Source of the DNA: Tomocerus qinae
Lineage: Eukaryota > Arthropoda > Collembola > Entomobryomorpha > Tomoceridae
Length of the DNA stretch: 64,000 nucleotides
Assembly (NCBI GenBank): GCA_020055645.1
Contig: CM034547.1
Span: 68,854,884-68,918,883 of the forward strand
Direction of reading: 5' to 3'
Both the position numbers and the translations under genes were made by a program. A model generated the notes under the pieces. It worked only from the letters and a program-made list of their open reading frames with translations, was not told the DNA's origin and made no database searches. Shown one piece after another: positions 1 to 16,000 of this stretch (positions are counted from its first letter, which is position 1; each line of letters starts with the position of its first letter).

Positions 1-1042
1 TACTCCAGTTCATACAGTTTGTACAACTCATGTACTACAATAAATGTACGTTGATGTATTTACTATGTGAAAGTTTGGTATTTCATTGCCAATTCAATGA
101 TTATTAACTTTATCATGACCATTTCCTCCATAACGTATGCATTTGCATTTCACGACCAATAATACAATTAGCTAGTACAAAACTCCATCCAAGTATATAC
201 ACAATAGATTTATACCTATAAGTTCTTTCTGCTAAGCTTTGTTGTTTTGCTGATATTGCGTAATTTAGCGTTAATTGGCTTAGGATAGGGAAGTACATTT
301 TGCGTAAGATTTCTGGCGACAGCAACATTCTTCCGTAACATCCCTTGTACTACAGGCTCTAATAAAAATGAATTAGCGGAGACTTATGTAGGATCAGATT
401 GTCATTGAGATTATCAAATGGCGAGTTAAAATGTTGACGGATGTAAACGGACGATCGTGATGTTTGCTTGTAGCTATTAGATGTATTCATGCAAATTATA
501 AAACTACTTACTGTGCATTTAATGTGAATTAATGTTGTCGTCAGCAAAGAAGGTACTAGAGCTGAGCTGAGCGCATACTAAATCCTGATTTCACTTTCTT
601 CTAAGCTGATGGTTCTCTTCTGTTGACGCAAATGGCTTTTGTTGGATCAAGTCCGTTAAATTACGCTACATTGTTGTTTGTAAATAGCAATGTAACTCAA
701 AACATGCTTAAGTACATGCACCAAAACCTTTTAGCTGATTAACTGTGTAATTACAACAGAACATTTAACAATAATTTACGCTAACTGTGAAATTGTACAC
801 TGAAAAAGGAAATGCAAATTAATTTCTTCTTGTAAAAAAGTCTTAGAACGGCCATCAATTTATAAAAGCTGCTTTAAATCGAGTTTTTCTGAATACCAAA
901 AAATGTGCAACCATAGTTTGTTATTCATAAACGTTGCTAATTGTAACTATTGTAGGTATACGAAAGTTATTTGCACTTCGCACTATTTTCTTCTAGTTTA
1001 AAGAAATTAACTAACTCTTATTATCTTTACTTTGTATTGCAG
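1..1042. other. Intron of the rhophilin gene (5' part, begins outside window)
   Basis: The first recognisable rhophilin exon has its acceptor AG at 1041-1042, so this stretch is the end of the preceding intron. I looked for the expected upstream exons (HR1/Rho-binding region and start of BRO1) and saw none. The sequence is AT-rich, and its short reading frames look like chance. Confidence 0.6.
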
Positions 1043-4000
1043 GACTTTATCCTAGAACACTACAGCGAAGACGGAAGTAATTTTGACGATGCCATACAAT
1101 CCTTCATGGAACTTCGACAGGTAACAAAATACCACTTTTCTTGCAAAAATTAATGATTTTCTGTTCAGCAATGTCGTATTAATTAAGAACCCCACCCACA
1201 TGTGCCTCCATTTTAGTATGTATAGTAAATTGAAGAGGGAATCCATTTTAATCAACATTTTCAAAATGTAGCAAAATTTTAGGTGTTCAATCTTTTATGA
1301 AAATGGACTCCCTATTAATAATGTCATTAATTAAAATTCTATAGGCAATGCGAAGACCATCAAGAACGAAAAGTGGGGTTCAACTCTTGCTGCGATATTT
1401 GGGAGTATTATATTACGTTGAAAGACGGTTTTTTCCAGCCGACAGAAATATCGGCGTCTTCTTTGAATGGTAAGCATTTTAAATTTTAGAAACCAGTTAA
1501 CATTCAATCAATTTGGTATAAAACGACAGGAAAGACCAACAAAACAGTTTTACAAGTCGATTGTGCAATGTATTCCTTGGTAGGTACAGTACACGGAAAT
1601 ACACAGAAAAAATGACTCCCATTAATTAAAGTTGACATCGCTTATCGTTTAGTGTATGTTGTGACAACTAGGTACACGTATTTACATGTAGATAGATAAC
1701 TGTAGCCTCTTCTTCTGTCGCTACATTGTTTAACCATTGTGAATCTCCCATTAAATTATTGACATTGTCTTAAACGTTTTGCTTCTGAAGGTTCGTGAAG
1801 AATGTAGATAAGTGGAAACAAGAATAAATCTTTAGCTATTCCCATTACCTACAATTTATTTATGCAACAAATGGGATTTCTTTAAGCGAGAGATGAATTA
1901 GCGATTGTCGTATTTTAGTCAGCTGATAGAGTCACAAGATAAAGAATTGTTTCCCATCTTATTTAATTAAGTTTACAAATTCTTTGCTTGTTATTCTAGT
2001 TAATCAGCTTGTTACAGTTTCTATCAGCATTAGTATCTTCTCCCAACAATGAGTATATGTAAACTGGATGTTGAAAACTGTTTTAATTTAAATATGTAAA
2101 AACATTCCTCTGCCAGTTTACAAATACAAGTTGTGGTGAGATTGTAAAATTCGATTATCTGTGCGTGGATCTGAATGTAGTAATGTTTACCTATGAGCAA
2201 GGCACAGAAAATTAAAGTTGTTCTGTCACCCAGGCTGGAGTTGCACTGCTTTGTCACAGTAGGTAGTTGACTTGACAGTGCTCTTGACAAATGATGTCTT
2301 TCTTTTCTCTTGGAGGAATGTGTGTTCTCTGATATTTAATGCACGAAGTTCTCAGCCACAGCTCATTGTCAGTCACACTGTCGTTTTTGTTTTGATTCTT
2401 CTCAGTCTAGCCCTCACCTCATCCACTTCATTTGGCATTCATTGTTTTCACGTTTTACTCATTGGCTGGGGTGGCTTGTTTTGTCTGTTGCTCCATGATC
2501 CTTTGCAGATTAAACTCTAGCTTTGTCTGGCCTGGAAGCAATCATGAGTTCTCAGTCTACATACAAATACTCAACTTTCCATCGCATCAGTTCGCGTATT
2601 TACATATAAATATGAACTCCCTTTCATTTTAACTTGCTCGATTTTCAGTATCTTATAATTCTATATAATTAGATACCTTAAACTCGACTCCTGGTTCCTA
2701 TGATGTTTTTCATACGACATAAAGTTACAAGGATTAATAAACCTGCCGACGAGATTCTGTAAAAAAGAATCAAGTATCAACTTAAATGTTAATTTGGTGA
2801 AATTCTTTACTTCTTGTACGTTCAGATCCATACGCGTGACTCGGGTGCTAATTTCCCTAATGAAATCTTTTTCTCCTTTTCTATTGCCAGTCACTCACAA
2901 AAATGTAACTACCATGTAACAAAACACTTAGACAGACTTAACATAATATTGGTTCATGTTCTTAATGATATTAGTACTATGCTTATAGGAATTCGTAATT
3001 TTCAACATAAGGATTCTGTCTTATTTCAACTTAAGTTTGGATTGATTTCAATCATTCTGAAGTTTCTGAAAGTGAAAATCTAAATGCATATGGTCGTTTT
3101 CAATTTTATGCGGCCTCTCCTTTATTTTACAAGTTGAATTGACTGACAGTAATATTTTGATTTCATTTCTTTTTATTGCTGATGGGTTCTTGAAATTAGG
3201 GCTTATTCTGCAGAATTTCTCTCTACAACTAATTTGGCTCAAAATTAGTTGGCTGCCAATCTCACTATGTGAAAGGAATTCCTAAGAAATGTAACTAACT
3301 CCAAGTGCACTTCTTTTAACGACTTTTTAAGGTTTGTAGTTGTTCTACAAGTAGCCTAGTAAGTTTATCTTTAGCATTTCACAGATTAAATGTATAGATA
3401 ACAAAGTACTGAAGACATTTTTACGATGCGAATTGACATGATGTATTTTAGACATAGATGAATCGAACTTAAGACTTGAGTGTTGGTTGTCAACAAAAAC
3501 GGATTTGTACCAAATCTGTGAATATATTGTGTAAATATTAAAACGTGTGCATTGAGCATATCCCATCAATAGTTAAACTTTTGAATATTTGCAGGTATGA
3601 TGCCCTGACAGGTGTTCCCAGCATTCAACGCACAGTTGCCTTCGAAAAGGCAAGTGTTTTGTTCAATTTGGCTGCTCTTCACACACAAATTGGCTCAAAG
3701 CAAGATCGTCAAGTAGATTCAGATGCTGCAGACGGAGCTGTTGATAATTTCCTCAGAGCTGCCGGAACTCTTAGATACATCGGTGAACATTTTACTCATC
3801 CGCCGTCTTTCGACTTAGCCCCTCACACTCTGGATGCTCTCACAGCTCTCTTACTGGTAAGTAGTCCCTTCCCTAAATTAGCAAAAAAGTGCCAAAACTA
3901 AATCATAGAGAAAATGCCCCAGTTTGATTATAATTTAAGACAAGAATGATGTAAAAAGTGACAACAGAAGACGGGTTGAAATATTACAGGGAAAGTTTAG

Positions 4001-7000
4001 CCACTCTGTCACGGTTTTCGTCTCTATAATTGAACATTTCACTTTTGTTTTCTTGACAGTGTTCTCAGGTGAATATTTAATGCACAGAGAGTGTCGGTAC
4101 CTATGCATAATTTACTGTTACACACTAACAATGAGTGCAGAATTCGATCTGCTTTTCATGATCACAATGATTCAGTCTGCTCAACAGAAATGCGTTGTAA
4201 TTTGTAATTTCTTCTGGCAAACACAATGCGTAAGTGTGTAAAGATCTAAGAAATTACTGAGATTTGCAGCGTATTATTTTGATATTATTTTATGGATGAT
4301 CATCCCGTCAGTCACGTCTGAAGATTTTGCTGTATCTTCCTTTTGTCTTGCTAGACTCTTTTACTTTCAGTATACCGTTTGAAAAGATATTTTATGCTAT
4401 ACATTAGACAGGGCTTAATGTCTTTTTATTATAGCAACTCTTATAACAACGTAAGATATGGGCTATAACAATTCTTTTAACAATAAAGCAAGAAGCAGTC
4501 TTCTGGTAGCCAATTTTCTTGTTGGCTCCTCATTCTTCCTTCCTGGACTGGATTCTTCCGAAATCTTCAATAGCCGTGATTATTTGAATTACACTCATAA
4601 AAAGCAACGAGAGTTAATTATCATCATCTTAGAATGTTTGTCTGCAAGAGCGTATTAACTAACATTGTTATGTTCCTAAAGGAAAACCCAGGAACTCAAT
4701 GTAATTATACCTAAGGGCTGGGCAAGGCTTAAAATTGCTACTTGCTCATCATTTTTTAATGTCCTGTCTGCATTTAGTCTGAGAAGTATCATTATTATCG
4801 TAGGAACAGGAAGAAATGCTGGAGGTACAATACAATACAAATATCACACACAAGTACATACAAGGACTTAATTGTCCTACACACAAATCTTCAACTAACG
4901 AAAAGATGCTATTCAGCTCTTATAGTTATCTCAAATACAACAAGTAAGTGTTGGAGGATTCATACATCATCCTTGCTGATGCTGTGAAAATGCGCATCTA
5001 ATGATAATAATGATGTCTTCAGTCTTGTAAATGTGCTTGTAATTACACATAATCATCATTATCTCCAACATACGGTGATCGAAACTCCATGAATCTTTTA
5101 CACCACCAAATCTACGTGCATGAATCAAATTTTGTTATTGTAGTACCAACTAAACTATCACATTTTCATATGTTATCTATTTATGCTCATCTTTTTTTAA
5201 GTCCTGGACCAAAATGATTTTAATTAATTAATATTTTGTCGTCGATACAAGTACCAAGGTACGAAATATGATTTTAAAAGTCTATCAATGTCACATTCCT
5301 TTATAGTGTACAGATTGTAGCTGCATTTATCCTGGATAAAGTACCAATTACTTAATCCACGGGTAGAAAACACAAGAGATTAATTTCTGTGCAATTATAG
5401 TATAATTAGGCAACCAAAATGAGGAGTGTAAGTGGTTCTATTCTCTATATAGCAGTGCAAGTGTTCTGAGACAATGAGACAGGATGCGTCGCTTACTGGA
5501 TTGTAGTAATTGCATTGTCCTTTACTATGAACAGTTGCAGTAATGAATAGGAAATCGTTCTCCGTTACGTATTTGTCAGGTAGAAATTATTATTTACTGT
5601 AGGAAGCAGCATGCGACAATTGCCATCGCATTTATACCAGCCAACACTTTTGTGTGTGGATGCACTTTGGCTGTGTGCTTGCTGCACAAAATGTCAATCA
5701 CAATATAATTGCCTGCTCTGTAGGAAACGTTTGTAGATGATTCATACTTATAGACATGAACTGATAGATGAAGAATAAGTGACGGATTTCCTTGATATAA
5801 TTTTTACGCTTGGACTTACGGCATCTCTTCTAATAGGTTCTGAGACCTGGAGCTATTTTATTTTTGAAATGGCTACATTCACTCTGCAAACAGTTTTTCT
5901 TAAGTTCAAAACTGCAAAAAAAGTTCACAACAATAATGCAATTTTCTCCATATACATTTATGTAGGTACACGATGAAGCCGTTGTTTTACAAACCATAAC
6001 AAGTAAGAGTTTATCGACCCTGGTAAATTGTCATTTCATCATTAATCTTCTTTGTGGCCTGCTGAGCAAGGCTATCGTAGATAAAATTAATTTTGTCATC
6101 ATTTCGGAAGTGTAAAGTTAAAAATTAATGAAAACCATTAACTCCATGCACGGATGTCATGAATGTACATAATGTGTGGGAGAAAATGAGATACAACGTT
6201 TATTCCCTTTGATTCAAGTAGAATGCCGATATTCTTACTTTTTGACTTTCACTCCTCTTTTTCAGATATATTTAGTCAGAACTTAGAAAAGTGTATTTGC
6301 ATAATATTTTACATTGTCACAATGAAGTTGGAATGAGCTGCTGAAGCTATGAACTGTCATTATTTTCCTGAGCATTGAACCGCGCTTAAAACAAAGACAA
6401 CAATAATAAAATAGTGAATCATGAAATAGACAAAACTAATTTCTTTTTTCAATCCCAAATGCAAGTTATAAGGAAAGTAAAATTCTTAGGAGAGTGAGGT
6501 GAATTGCAATGTCTTTGGTCGTGATACCGAAAAGAAAAAAGGAATTCAATTTTCTCTTTCTTTTCTTATGTTAAGCTTTTGATTTCGAACAATAACTCTA
6601 AAATAATTTCTCGTTCGTTTATCTTCGTCCTCGCCAAGATTGTTGCAAAAACAGATCGATGGTTAGTTAAATGAAGTACCAAGTACGTCCTGTCTGTAAT
6701 AATGCAACTCTATATTATTATTTATTTGCTTCTACCAAGTATCATCTAAACTTCTGTTTAGATTTACGGAATATGTTTTGATTGCCTGATAACCTGATTT
6801 GACTTTGAGAAAATGAGCCAAGACCAAGGCCGTTATAATTCCTAGTAAAATTGAAATGATTCAGTTACGCGAGGCCATATAATATCATGTTTATGATTAT
6901 TTGCAATTTTCGCTACGATTTGTTTTGGTAACAATTGAAAGGAAGTGATTTGAGTGAATGTAGTGAAGGCTGATTGATGATTTTCGCTTTCTTTCAGGTT

Positions 7001-10000
7001 CAAGCTCGTGAGTGTTTATTTGAGAAGCAGCAAACGGTGGATAAAATCGATAGCAATAAAATAATCGAGAATGGTGTTCAAGGAGCTGATGATCAATCGA
7101 AACTTATCGAATTGTCGCAAGAAGCTCAGTTGTTGTCTGATGAGTACACGCGTGTGTCTGAGCTACTTTCACATAACGAATTGAAGGAGTTCATCCCACC
7201 TGCTTGGTCTTCTCTCGTCCAGGTAAATATTTTTCTCAATCTTAAATGCCCATAAATTACTAAAATCATCTGATATCACAACAGAGAGCTAGTCCTTACA
7301 CAGAAAACAGACCTACCGCAGAAAACATTCAGATTTGCATAATAAAATTCATTGTTTGTCTGTATGCGTACATTTTAACAGAGCTCAGTTGCTTCCTCTG
7401 TCATTAGGCACGCATTTTCACGCACATTTATTACATGGAATCCCATGTAAAATACTTTGTGAGAGTGCATTCTATAGAAACACTTTTTGATAGATGTAAA
7501 GGTATGAATAATCAATAGTGCAATTTATTTAATGGTTTCAACTGCTAATGGACACGAAACATTATTCGTTAAGAAATGATTGGAATTCTAAATGAATTGA
7601 TGCTACAGCTTTTACAGATGATAGGAGTAGACTGCTGGGCATACTAGCATAATATAAAATGGGCATAAGGGGAGGTAAACGAAATGAATGATGAATGAAA
7701 TAAAAGGAATACATATTTTAAAAATTCAATGAACATCCATTCACAAGGATGATTCAAAGCTGGACGAAAGATTCAACAGTAAGATGCATATGCAGGTTAT
7801 TGTTCCCAATTATTGCAACTCCAAGCAGAGAATTGCATTGCTCATGCATAGTCGAGGTGAGAATTCTCATTCTTCGAAGATGTCTGCGGATCATGAGATG
7901 GAATATTATGAATGAATGTCCATTCTAGTAGTATACGATAAGTACCCGACTCTTCTTGAGAATCTGCTGACGTTCACGAATATTCAAATGACGACATTGC
8001 TACATCCGTATTCGAATTAGCAGATGTGCTTGTCTCAGAAATGAAACATATTGGAATATTTATGAGCTCCTTGAAGCAATTGAATTTTATTTTCCAGTTG
8101 TGAACTTTTCTGCTTTAGTTTTCTTCAAGGTGTACTTTATTGCTATGCTATTTAGTCATGTGGCAAACTGTGACAGTTAGATTTTAGTGTACTAGTAAAA
8201 TGTTTAAATAATTTTGACTTACTTTACTTAATGGCAATTTAAAACTGATGAACAAGTAAGTAGTACTGTAAGTGAAGAGTGAAGGTATGAAGGCAAAGAA
8301 GAAAATTCACACAGCTCGTTGCTCATCATTAAAAATTGTCAATTTTGTGAGCTGCTAGTTAAAGTGGATTGGTAAATGCTTGGAAATAAATACGTCCCAC
8401 AATAAATAGACTATAAATGGAAGTTATTATAATAATAAGAGTTTTGCTTAGAGGTTGATTGTGCAATTTTGGTTAACGCGTGAGGGAGTAATGACTTCCA
8501 TTATTGGGGACACTAGCAATATAACTAGGTAACTAGTATTGAAGGCTATTTAGCTTAATTATATTAAAGGCGTCTTTATTTTATCATTAGTGGCTAAACT
8601 GCAAACTAAACAGATTTGCTTCATCACAAATTAGACAGACACCGTAAATTCCATACTAAGTACCTTAAACAGCTGTATAGAAGTCTCCTTAGCGTTAGAT
8701 ATAGCTTGAAGGTGTGTCTTGCAGCATTTATGGTATTTGTAAATAGAAAGCAGCAAGATGTCAGTGTCACTTGGGTTATAGGCTTGTCAAATATTGTCAT
8801 CTCACCTTACCTACAGCTACGAACACATTATTGTGAATTCCATGTGACAGATTCATAAGTGCATTTTATGGCACATGCCGTTCGGTTGTATACAACTATT
8901 AGCTAGGGATGGTCAAGTTAAGTACGTTCGGAGTAGTGCATGCATTCAGAGAGTAACAACATATGCATACAAATAATGCAATAATGAGGATGACCAAGCA
9001 CAAACTTTTAACAATTACTTTTTAATGTTACTTTGGCTAAAGGCAAAGCACCTATGACTCTATGCACAGGGAATTTAATCTTCTCTTGGAGGAATACAAA
9101 ATGAAACATAACAGACAACCGGACAAAGTATCATCTACTCACACCAGAGAAAGAAAGAACACAAAAATGAAGATGAAACCTATCTGAGGCTTCAGGTGAT
9201 TACTTGCTTTGTTTGTCAAGTTGCGTCCAGCCAGTGGAGATCACTTTTTGGATTAGAGTTTTCATGCGACACGCAACTATAGGCATACAAGGAGGGAGAG
9301 CGATTATTAATGTCTATATAAACATGGAAGCTATTAAAATTCATGCGTTATGGACACATGTGTGTGTGTGTGACATGCTTGACCCAGATTTTCACTTCAG
9401 TTTCCATCCAGCTTAAGATGTACTAAAATTCATGTCATGCATTGTCACTTGTCTTGTCACATCTCCCTGTCATTCACTTTTAAAACTCGACTATCCTCGT
9501 TACCAGTGCCTTTTTTAGCTCACCAATCCTGACCAAGATTTTCTTTATCTAGCCAAGATGTGCTGTGCATAATAATTCTGCTAACATGCAACGTATATTA
9601 AAATCTGAGCAAGTCAAAATAGTACAGATGAAATCAATGCCACAACTGTATAATTAATGCATGATTTCGAATTACAGCCATTCAATTTAATTGGACAGAC
9701 AGGTGAATCTATTTTTAGTCATCTGCATCTTTACATTTTATAACAGGAGGGCCAATTTTGATAGTTTATTATTTTCTATTGTCTATGATGTTAAGTAAAT
9801 ACGTTCATGATTTTAATTTTAATCCTATACTGCGAAGCACAGTTAAAACTAACTTTTTGATTTATACAAGTCTACCATTTAGATTAGTCTTCAGAATAAC
9901 AAATCAAACACTACTCATTGCACATTTTGGAGTAGAGTAAGCATAGTTTAAATTCAGTGGCCAAGTGGCCATTTGAAAAAATTAAATTCATTATTGGGCA

Positions 10001-13000
10001 ATATAGTAAATAACTTAAAAATGGTGTTAAAATAGCAGTATATCATATACCTATAGTTGTGTATGTATATAGTTGTCACAGGAAGTAAATAAATGTTGAC
10101 CGAAACATTGCTATGTAATATGCGTGAAATTAATATTCCAACAATAGGCTACTAATGTGTGGAGATAGACCTTTGCTTTCATTTCAGTGCTATTTATGGA
10201 TCTGAATAGGCACCCAACAATGAGCTATCTGGAATGGCCGAAAAAGATTGCTCAATGGGGGTTAAAGTACTCTGCTCACTGTTTTTGGTGATTTTTATCT
10301 AATTGGAACTTTTATTGTTGAAGAATTTTACTTTATTTGGTTTGGTCATTTCTACTTTTCAATAATGAAGTCAGTGAGTCACTTGCTCGAGATTGCCAAT
10401 GTTGCTAATTAATCATGATCAACCCTACTAGTAGACAACTGAAACTTTATATTTTTTACCTTATCAAACACGTTGTGGGACAATTTTCACATATTTTCTA
10501 ATTTTTAGTATATAAAAAGAATAAAAAGAGTACTTCCCACAATTTAAAAAAAATCCCAAATACAGTAACAATAATCCCAATTTTATTAATGTATGTTTCT
10601 TGAAACGAAATCAAAGCATAGGCTATTGCATTTTGTATATAAATACGTTAGCTTAGTTAGTGTATTGTTTCATTCGTGTCAAGAATGGGTTGCAAAAAAG
10701 GATTATGTCAGTATATTTGTTTGTTCCATTTTTATTCAATAGTAATGCTCAATTTTTAATGTTTAGATAGTGGATTTTTTTCTTTAATTTTTACTATGCG
10801 GTAGGTTGTAGTAAAACTATTATAAAAGAGGCTAAATGTCCATAGTAAATGTATTATGCACGTATATACGATAGTAAATGTTAATGTGTTAGTTATGTAG
10901 TGCAGTTATTAAATGCCTGGTTATCTGTATGTACTAGTGCAAAGTAAATAACTGTGGAGAAAAAATTACTAATTCATTTTTTGCATCTGTGTAAATAATG
11001 TATGTTACTGCTGTAATGTACAATAAAGACAAAGGATATTAGAGACAAGGGAGAAAAATAGGTTACATAGTTCCGACATGGCTGATAGACAAATAAATGT
11101 ACAGCTGTACATTAAAAATACTACAAAACGTATATATGATTGCATTGACAGTCCGGGTAGGTAATAATATGCAGTATAGGGAATAACAAAGAGAAGAACT
11201 GAGAATCAAAACATTAGCTGACTCAGGTCATTAACATTTGGTTGGGTCTAATCCAACATATTATCATCGCATCTCTCTGGCACCCAACAGCCCACCTTGC
11301 TTGTCATTACAAATTTCTATTGTGCTCTCGATAATGAAATATATCATCAAAACAGAGACTCGCCATTATCATCGTACAAATATTTACACCTAGAGTAGTT
11401 AGTTAGTGCCAACTTATGTGTCTGGGTTAACACGCAAGCAAACAGGATAACAGTTAGTCCTTAATTTAGCTACTACCACACTAATTTTCACTTTTCCGTC
11501 CAAGCATTGACTACGATATAGTTTGTACTCCTCCATACAGTAGAGCAGAGATTGCTGTCGGGTAAATCAACTGGGGCTGTTGTAACTGTAAACAATTAAT
11601 AGAACCATTTACATGGAATAAGCAGACAAATGTGTGAATCACACAAAGTTTGAAGTACATGTCTGTTTAATATTTATTTATCTAGAAGTACAGTTGAATG
11701 CAAAATTCCAAGATGTGTGTTGATAGTGTATAAATAGTAGTATGGCTAGAAACAATATTCTTTGTGATGCGAGGATTTTTATGTCGAAGGATGCATGCTT
11801 GTCAGGTTGCCAGTCTTCATTGCCCCGTCGTGTCAAGTTTTCCCATTTCATTTCGTCACGTTCACCAACGACGTTATGTCGCATGTACAACTGTCAATAA
11901 ATAACGTATCAATGCTTTGTCCAAAGGTCTAAACGCAAAAACGATTAAGAGTACGGTAAGCGGAATTAGAAAAGTAACGGAAGACAAAGTTGAACTGTAC
12001 TCTCATTTTTACGGGGTCGTTTTGCTAGTATTCTTTTTGCTTACCTTTCTGTGCGGCAGTAATTATTATTACTGTTTGTTGTACACGAAAAGAAATAAAA
12101 CCATCGTACAATAAGATAATATCAGATATGTGACATAATCGGTATACAACTATTTCAAAATTATTAGCAGGTCTATAAATGTTGGCAAATACTAAACCAT
12201 CAAGTTGACTTTAGGTCTAATGACTTTTAAATAAATTGGTCAACTAGTCTTTACTCAAGTTTAGACAATTCAGTAATCCTTTTACGATAAGTGTAGATTA
12301 ATACATGTAAAATTCCTTAGTAAATATTTGTTTTTCTTTGAATTGTTAGAGAGAGATCATTTTGGTTGTAATGTTTGTTTAGAGGGTGCCAAAATGGAAA
12401 GCGACTCTCTAACTCAATTGTGCAGTTTATATTTAGGATCTGTATTCATATTGGTGGCGGAGGAAATAAGATTCCAATATTACCAAGAGAGACACATGGT
12501 AGCTCACCGCAATATCATTAGGTGTCTGTAGACATTGCATGCTCCCAACAGGTTGAAATAGGCAATTACTCTCTTGAGCTCTAATTTAGTAAATCTGTTA
12601 AAGTGAAATCACATTACAGAAATTATTTCATGCCACTCTATACTTTCAACACGTAGAGATGCACATCTCGGTTCAAAAGAAAACCAATTTGTAATCTGTA
12701 CCTTATTTGAGTAAACACAAAGTAGCTCTCTAGCCGATTTGTATGCTGCACCACCAAAATAACTTTTCCATAAACTCGGCATGGTACTCCATACACAAGT
12801 ACTGTATAAGTAAACATAGTTTTCGGCTCAATGCTTATTTGAATATTATTTTCCAAGATTTTCTTTAATTTAGTACACTTTGTATTGTAAATTAAAAGCA
12901 ACGCCGCATTCTGTAAGTAGTAGGCAGTAGTAAAAGCAAGAATGTTTACCTTTGGTGCTATCTATACACTATTAGCCTTGGCGTTGGGATTATTGCTAGT

Positions 13001-16000
13001 AATTTGGCATGGCTTAAGCTTTAAGTGGTTTAGATTGTATGCTAGAGCATGTGCTCAGCAGTATATTGTTCCATGTAATTGTACCTGTAGAGTGTTATAT
13101 TTACTAGGGGATGAATGCATACAAGAGAAAGTGATAGTGTTTACAATTCGAGTTTCTTAACTCCGTCTTTTATATAATAACAACACTAATATTATATGAT
13201 AGTACAGCAAACATTGTACCTCATCATTCTCTGTTTACTTTTATATTATATAAATACTCCTTGTATTGTTGTAGCACACAAACGAAAATGAATGTTGCAA
13301 AACTATTGTTGTGATCTTTATTCAAGACGCATCTTATTAATCGTTTACCTTTTAGTCAAGAGTTACGTGAGGCTTTTTTAGTTTCTATAATGGCCTACTC
13401 CAGGTTTTGCCTCGCCCACTTTTATTTCCAATACAATTAATTATGCATATGAACAACTCTTATTGCCACGTAGTAGTAAAAGATTAAGCTTGAGTACTGA
13501 TACACGTAGCGTCATATTAAATTAGTCGCACTTAAGGTTATTATTGTCATGTACGGCTTTCTTGTGGTTTGTCTTAAGGATTATTTACTTGCACCGCCTA
13601 TTGCCTAAAGCTACTGCTAGATGCATTTATTCTATTGTTACGTAGGTCTATGCAAATTCTTGCACATTATTTTCCCCTTTTGTTTTCTGTCTCACATTAC
13701 TACATACATAATTTTCATTGTAATAATTAGATATCGTAGAATTAAACTTTTAGTTGTAGAAATAATGGATGGTGGATTCGTTAAATGTTTAATTTCAGTA
13801 GAATGATATTTACGTAGGCACCCACAAATTAATATTAATTAAGAATCCTGTAGGGAATGGCTGATAATACTTTTAGACTCTAATAACTAATAACCACTAG
13901 CTCCTGGAAGAATATTGTACGTGAAATTCATTTTAATATCTGAAGCATGTATGTACATTAATGTCCTTATTATAAAGATATTAGTTCTGGTTTACCCATT
14001 TTGCTTTCCCATTTTTATTAACGTATGCAATAATATTTTTATTATTACAATGAAAGTTATCTACAGTAGAATAGGCAAGATAAGATATTCTAGTAAAGAT
14101 AACATTCTCTGTGCAAAGGCAACAAGCTTCAATGTTTGAGTTCCGTTTTCTGATGTGAAAGAGAGTGAGAGGAGAATATGCAAATCTTGTGCTAAAATTA
14201 ATAGGCCAATTAACTAACAATGTTTTGAAGTGAACAATATGGAGATTAATGAAAGGTAAATCAGCGATGTGGTTTGGTTAGCCACAAAATCCATTGAAAG
14301 GATCAAAGAAGTCTTTTTCAATCTGGCAAACAAGTAGATTTCTAATTTCACACCGGGTGGCTGCAACTATTACTTCACAACTCGCTTATTAGACTTTGAC
14401 TCAATTATTCTCCTCTGATTTTTCCCATTTCTTTCAATAGAATTCTTCTAAATTACAATAGACAGTTGTAAAAAATGCTTTGATACTATAAATCAGCATG
14501 TGTGGTTTACACTTTGCACGTGGTGATTTGATGATGTGTTATTAATAGAGAAGATTCGTTTTCCTTTTGCCCTACTTTTAGCCCGTAATCTAACCACTTG
14601 TGCCTGATATCGAATTACGATTGCAAAATTATCCAATATTTCCCAAATAGGTTTACGGTTATTTTTACAACGTAGTAATTGAGTAGGCAAACAACACACG
14701 TGCACAGAGACTCATTTATAAACGCAGTATTGCTCACTCTATTACTCACCTCGCGTCGTGACATCACATTAATGAATTCTGCAAGAATTAACATTACCTA
14801 TACTTACTATCTGAGTTCTATACTAGCATTACTGTACTCCAGGTTTTATTATTATTGACAAACAAGCTTATAAATACCGTATTCAGGATTTAAACACATC
14901 TTTCAACGTTCAAGCACTACTTATTATAACTGTGCTATGTGCAAAGTCGTTATTCGTGGTGACTGGCTCCTGCCATAAACTGTGCCGCTTCTTGTGTTCT
15001 CTACAGACATGTGTTTATGTACATGTAGTTACCATCCCTGCTGCTCCAATACACTTATATGCATAGGCAGCTCTTCTACATCTTTACAGTAGAATCGTTT
15101 AATCTAAACCGAAACGAATAAATAACAATGGAAAAGTGTCCTGTCTTTATTGTAGGAATGAGGAAGAATCGCTGATATGTATATTCATGTAGGTATGTAC
15201 AATAATCACTAGTATCTATCAGTATCTTAGTAAAGGTATGTTATTACATCAGAATCTAAGCTATATGCTTGAAATGTAAATGTGTAAATAGCACATGGTT
15301 ATCTATTGGTTAGACATCCCTTCGCTTATTACTGTGTGAGTAGTTAGTGTCTGCAGGTGACCTAATCAACGAAATAAAAGATTGAGCAACTCCTCTTGAA
15401 GACGAAACATCAGACCAGACAGAATAAAAAAAAACCAGAAATAGAATACCAAATTCTAAGGAATTATTTTTGTAAATGAACTGCTGAACCGTGCATATTT
15501 ATACCAATTTGCAACAATAATATCTATAAGCCTATAGGCAATACTAACTTAGAAATTGTTGAATTACAATCTGTTTATTTACCGAACGTTTTCTGCATGA
15601 AATGCCAAAATAAAGCATTGAAAAGGTTTAAAGACTTGCATTTATAAAGTTTATTTGCCAGAGAGAAGTACGAGAATTGTGTAGTAGGATGTTGTATGTA
15701 AAAGCAGAGCCAATTCACGATTGACATTTCAGACATGGCTAGACGTTGTTTCAATGGACAATGAGAGTGAAAGTGAGAATCTGGGAATAAATAGTCGACT
15801 TATTTATAGTTCCATGTAGGATTCACTTTCAAGTGTCTTTCAGGATTTCACGACTTTGCCTTTAGCGACTTAAATCCTACGTTTAGAAATGTTATATTTA
15901 GTAGCATTCCGTTCGTGTAATTCAATCAAATGAATTCTAATACTGTCTTCTATGTAATATTAATGCAAATGAAAATGTTGAGTTTAGTTTATGTGGATAC

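Noticed and set aside
9359-9371. Short TG dinucleotide run
   Set aside because: Too short to be more than ordinary low-complexity sequence.
11678-12114. Opposed 65-70-codon frames in the large rhophilin intron
   Set aside because: Some coding-like composition, but no homology, no polyadenylation signal in a convincing place and no spliced partner.
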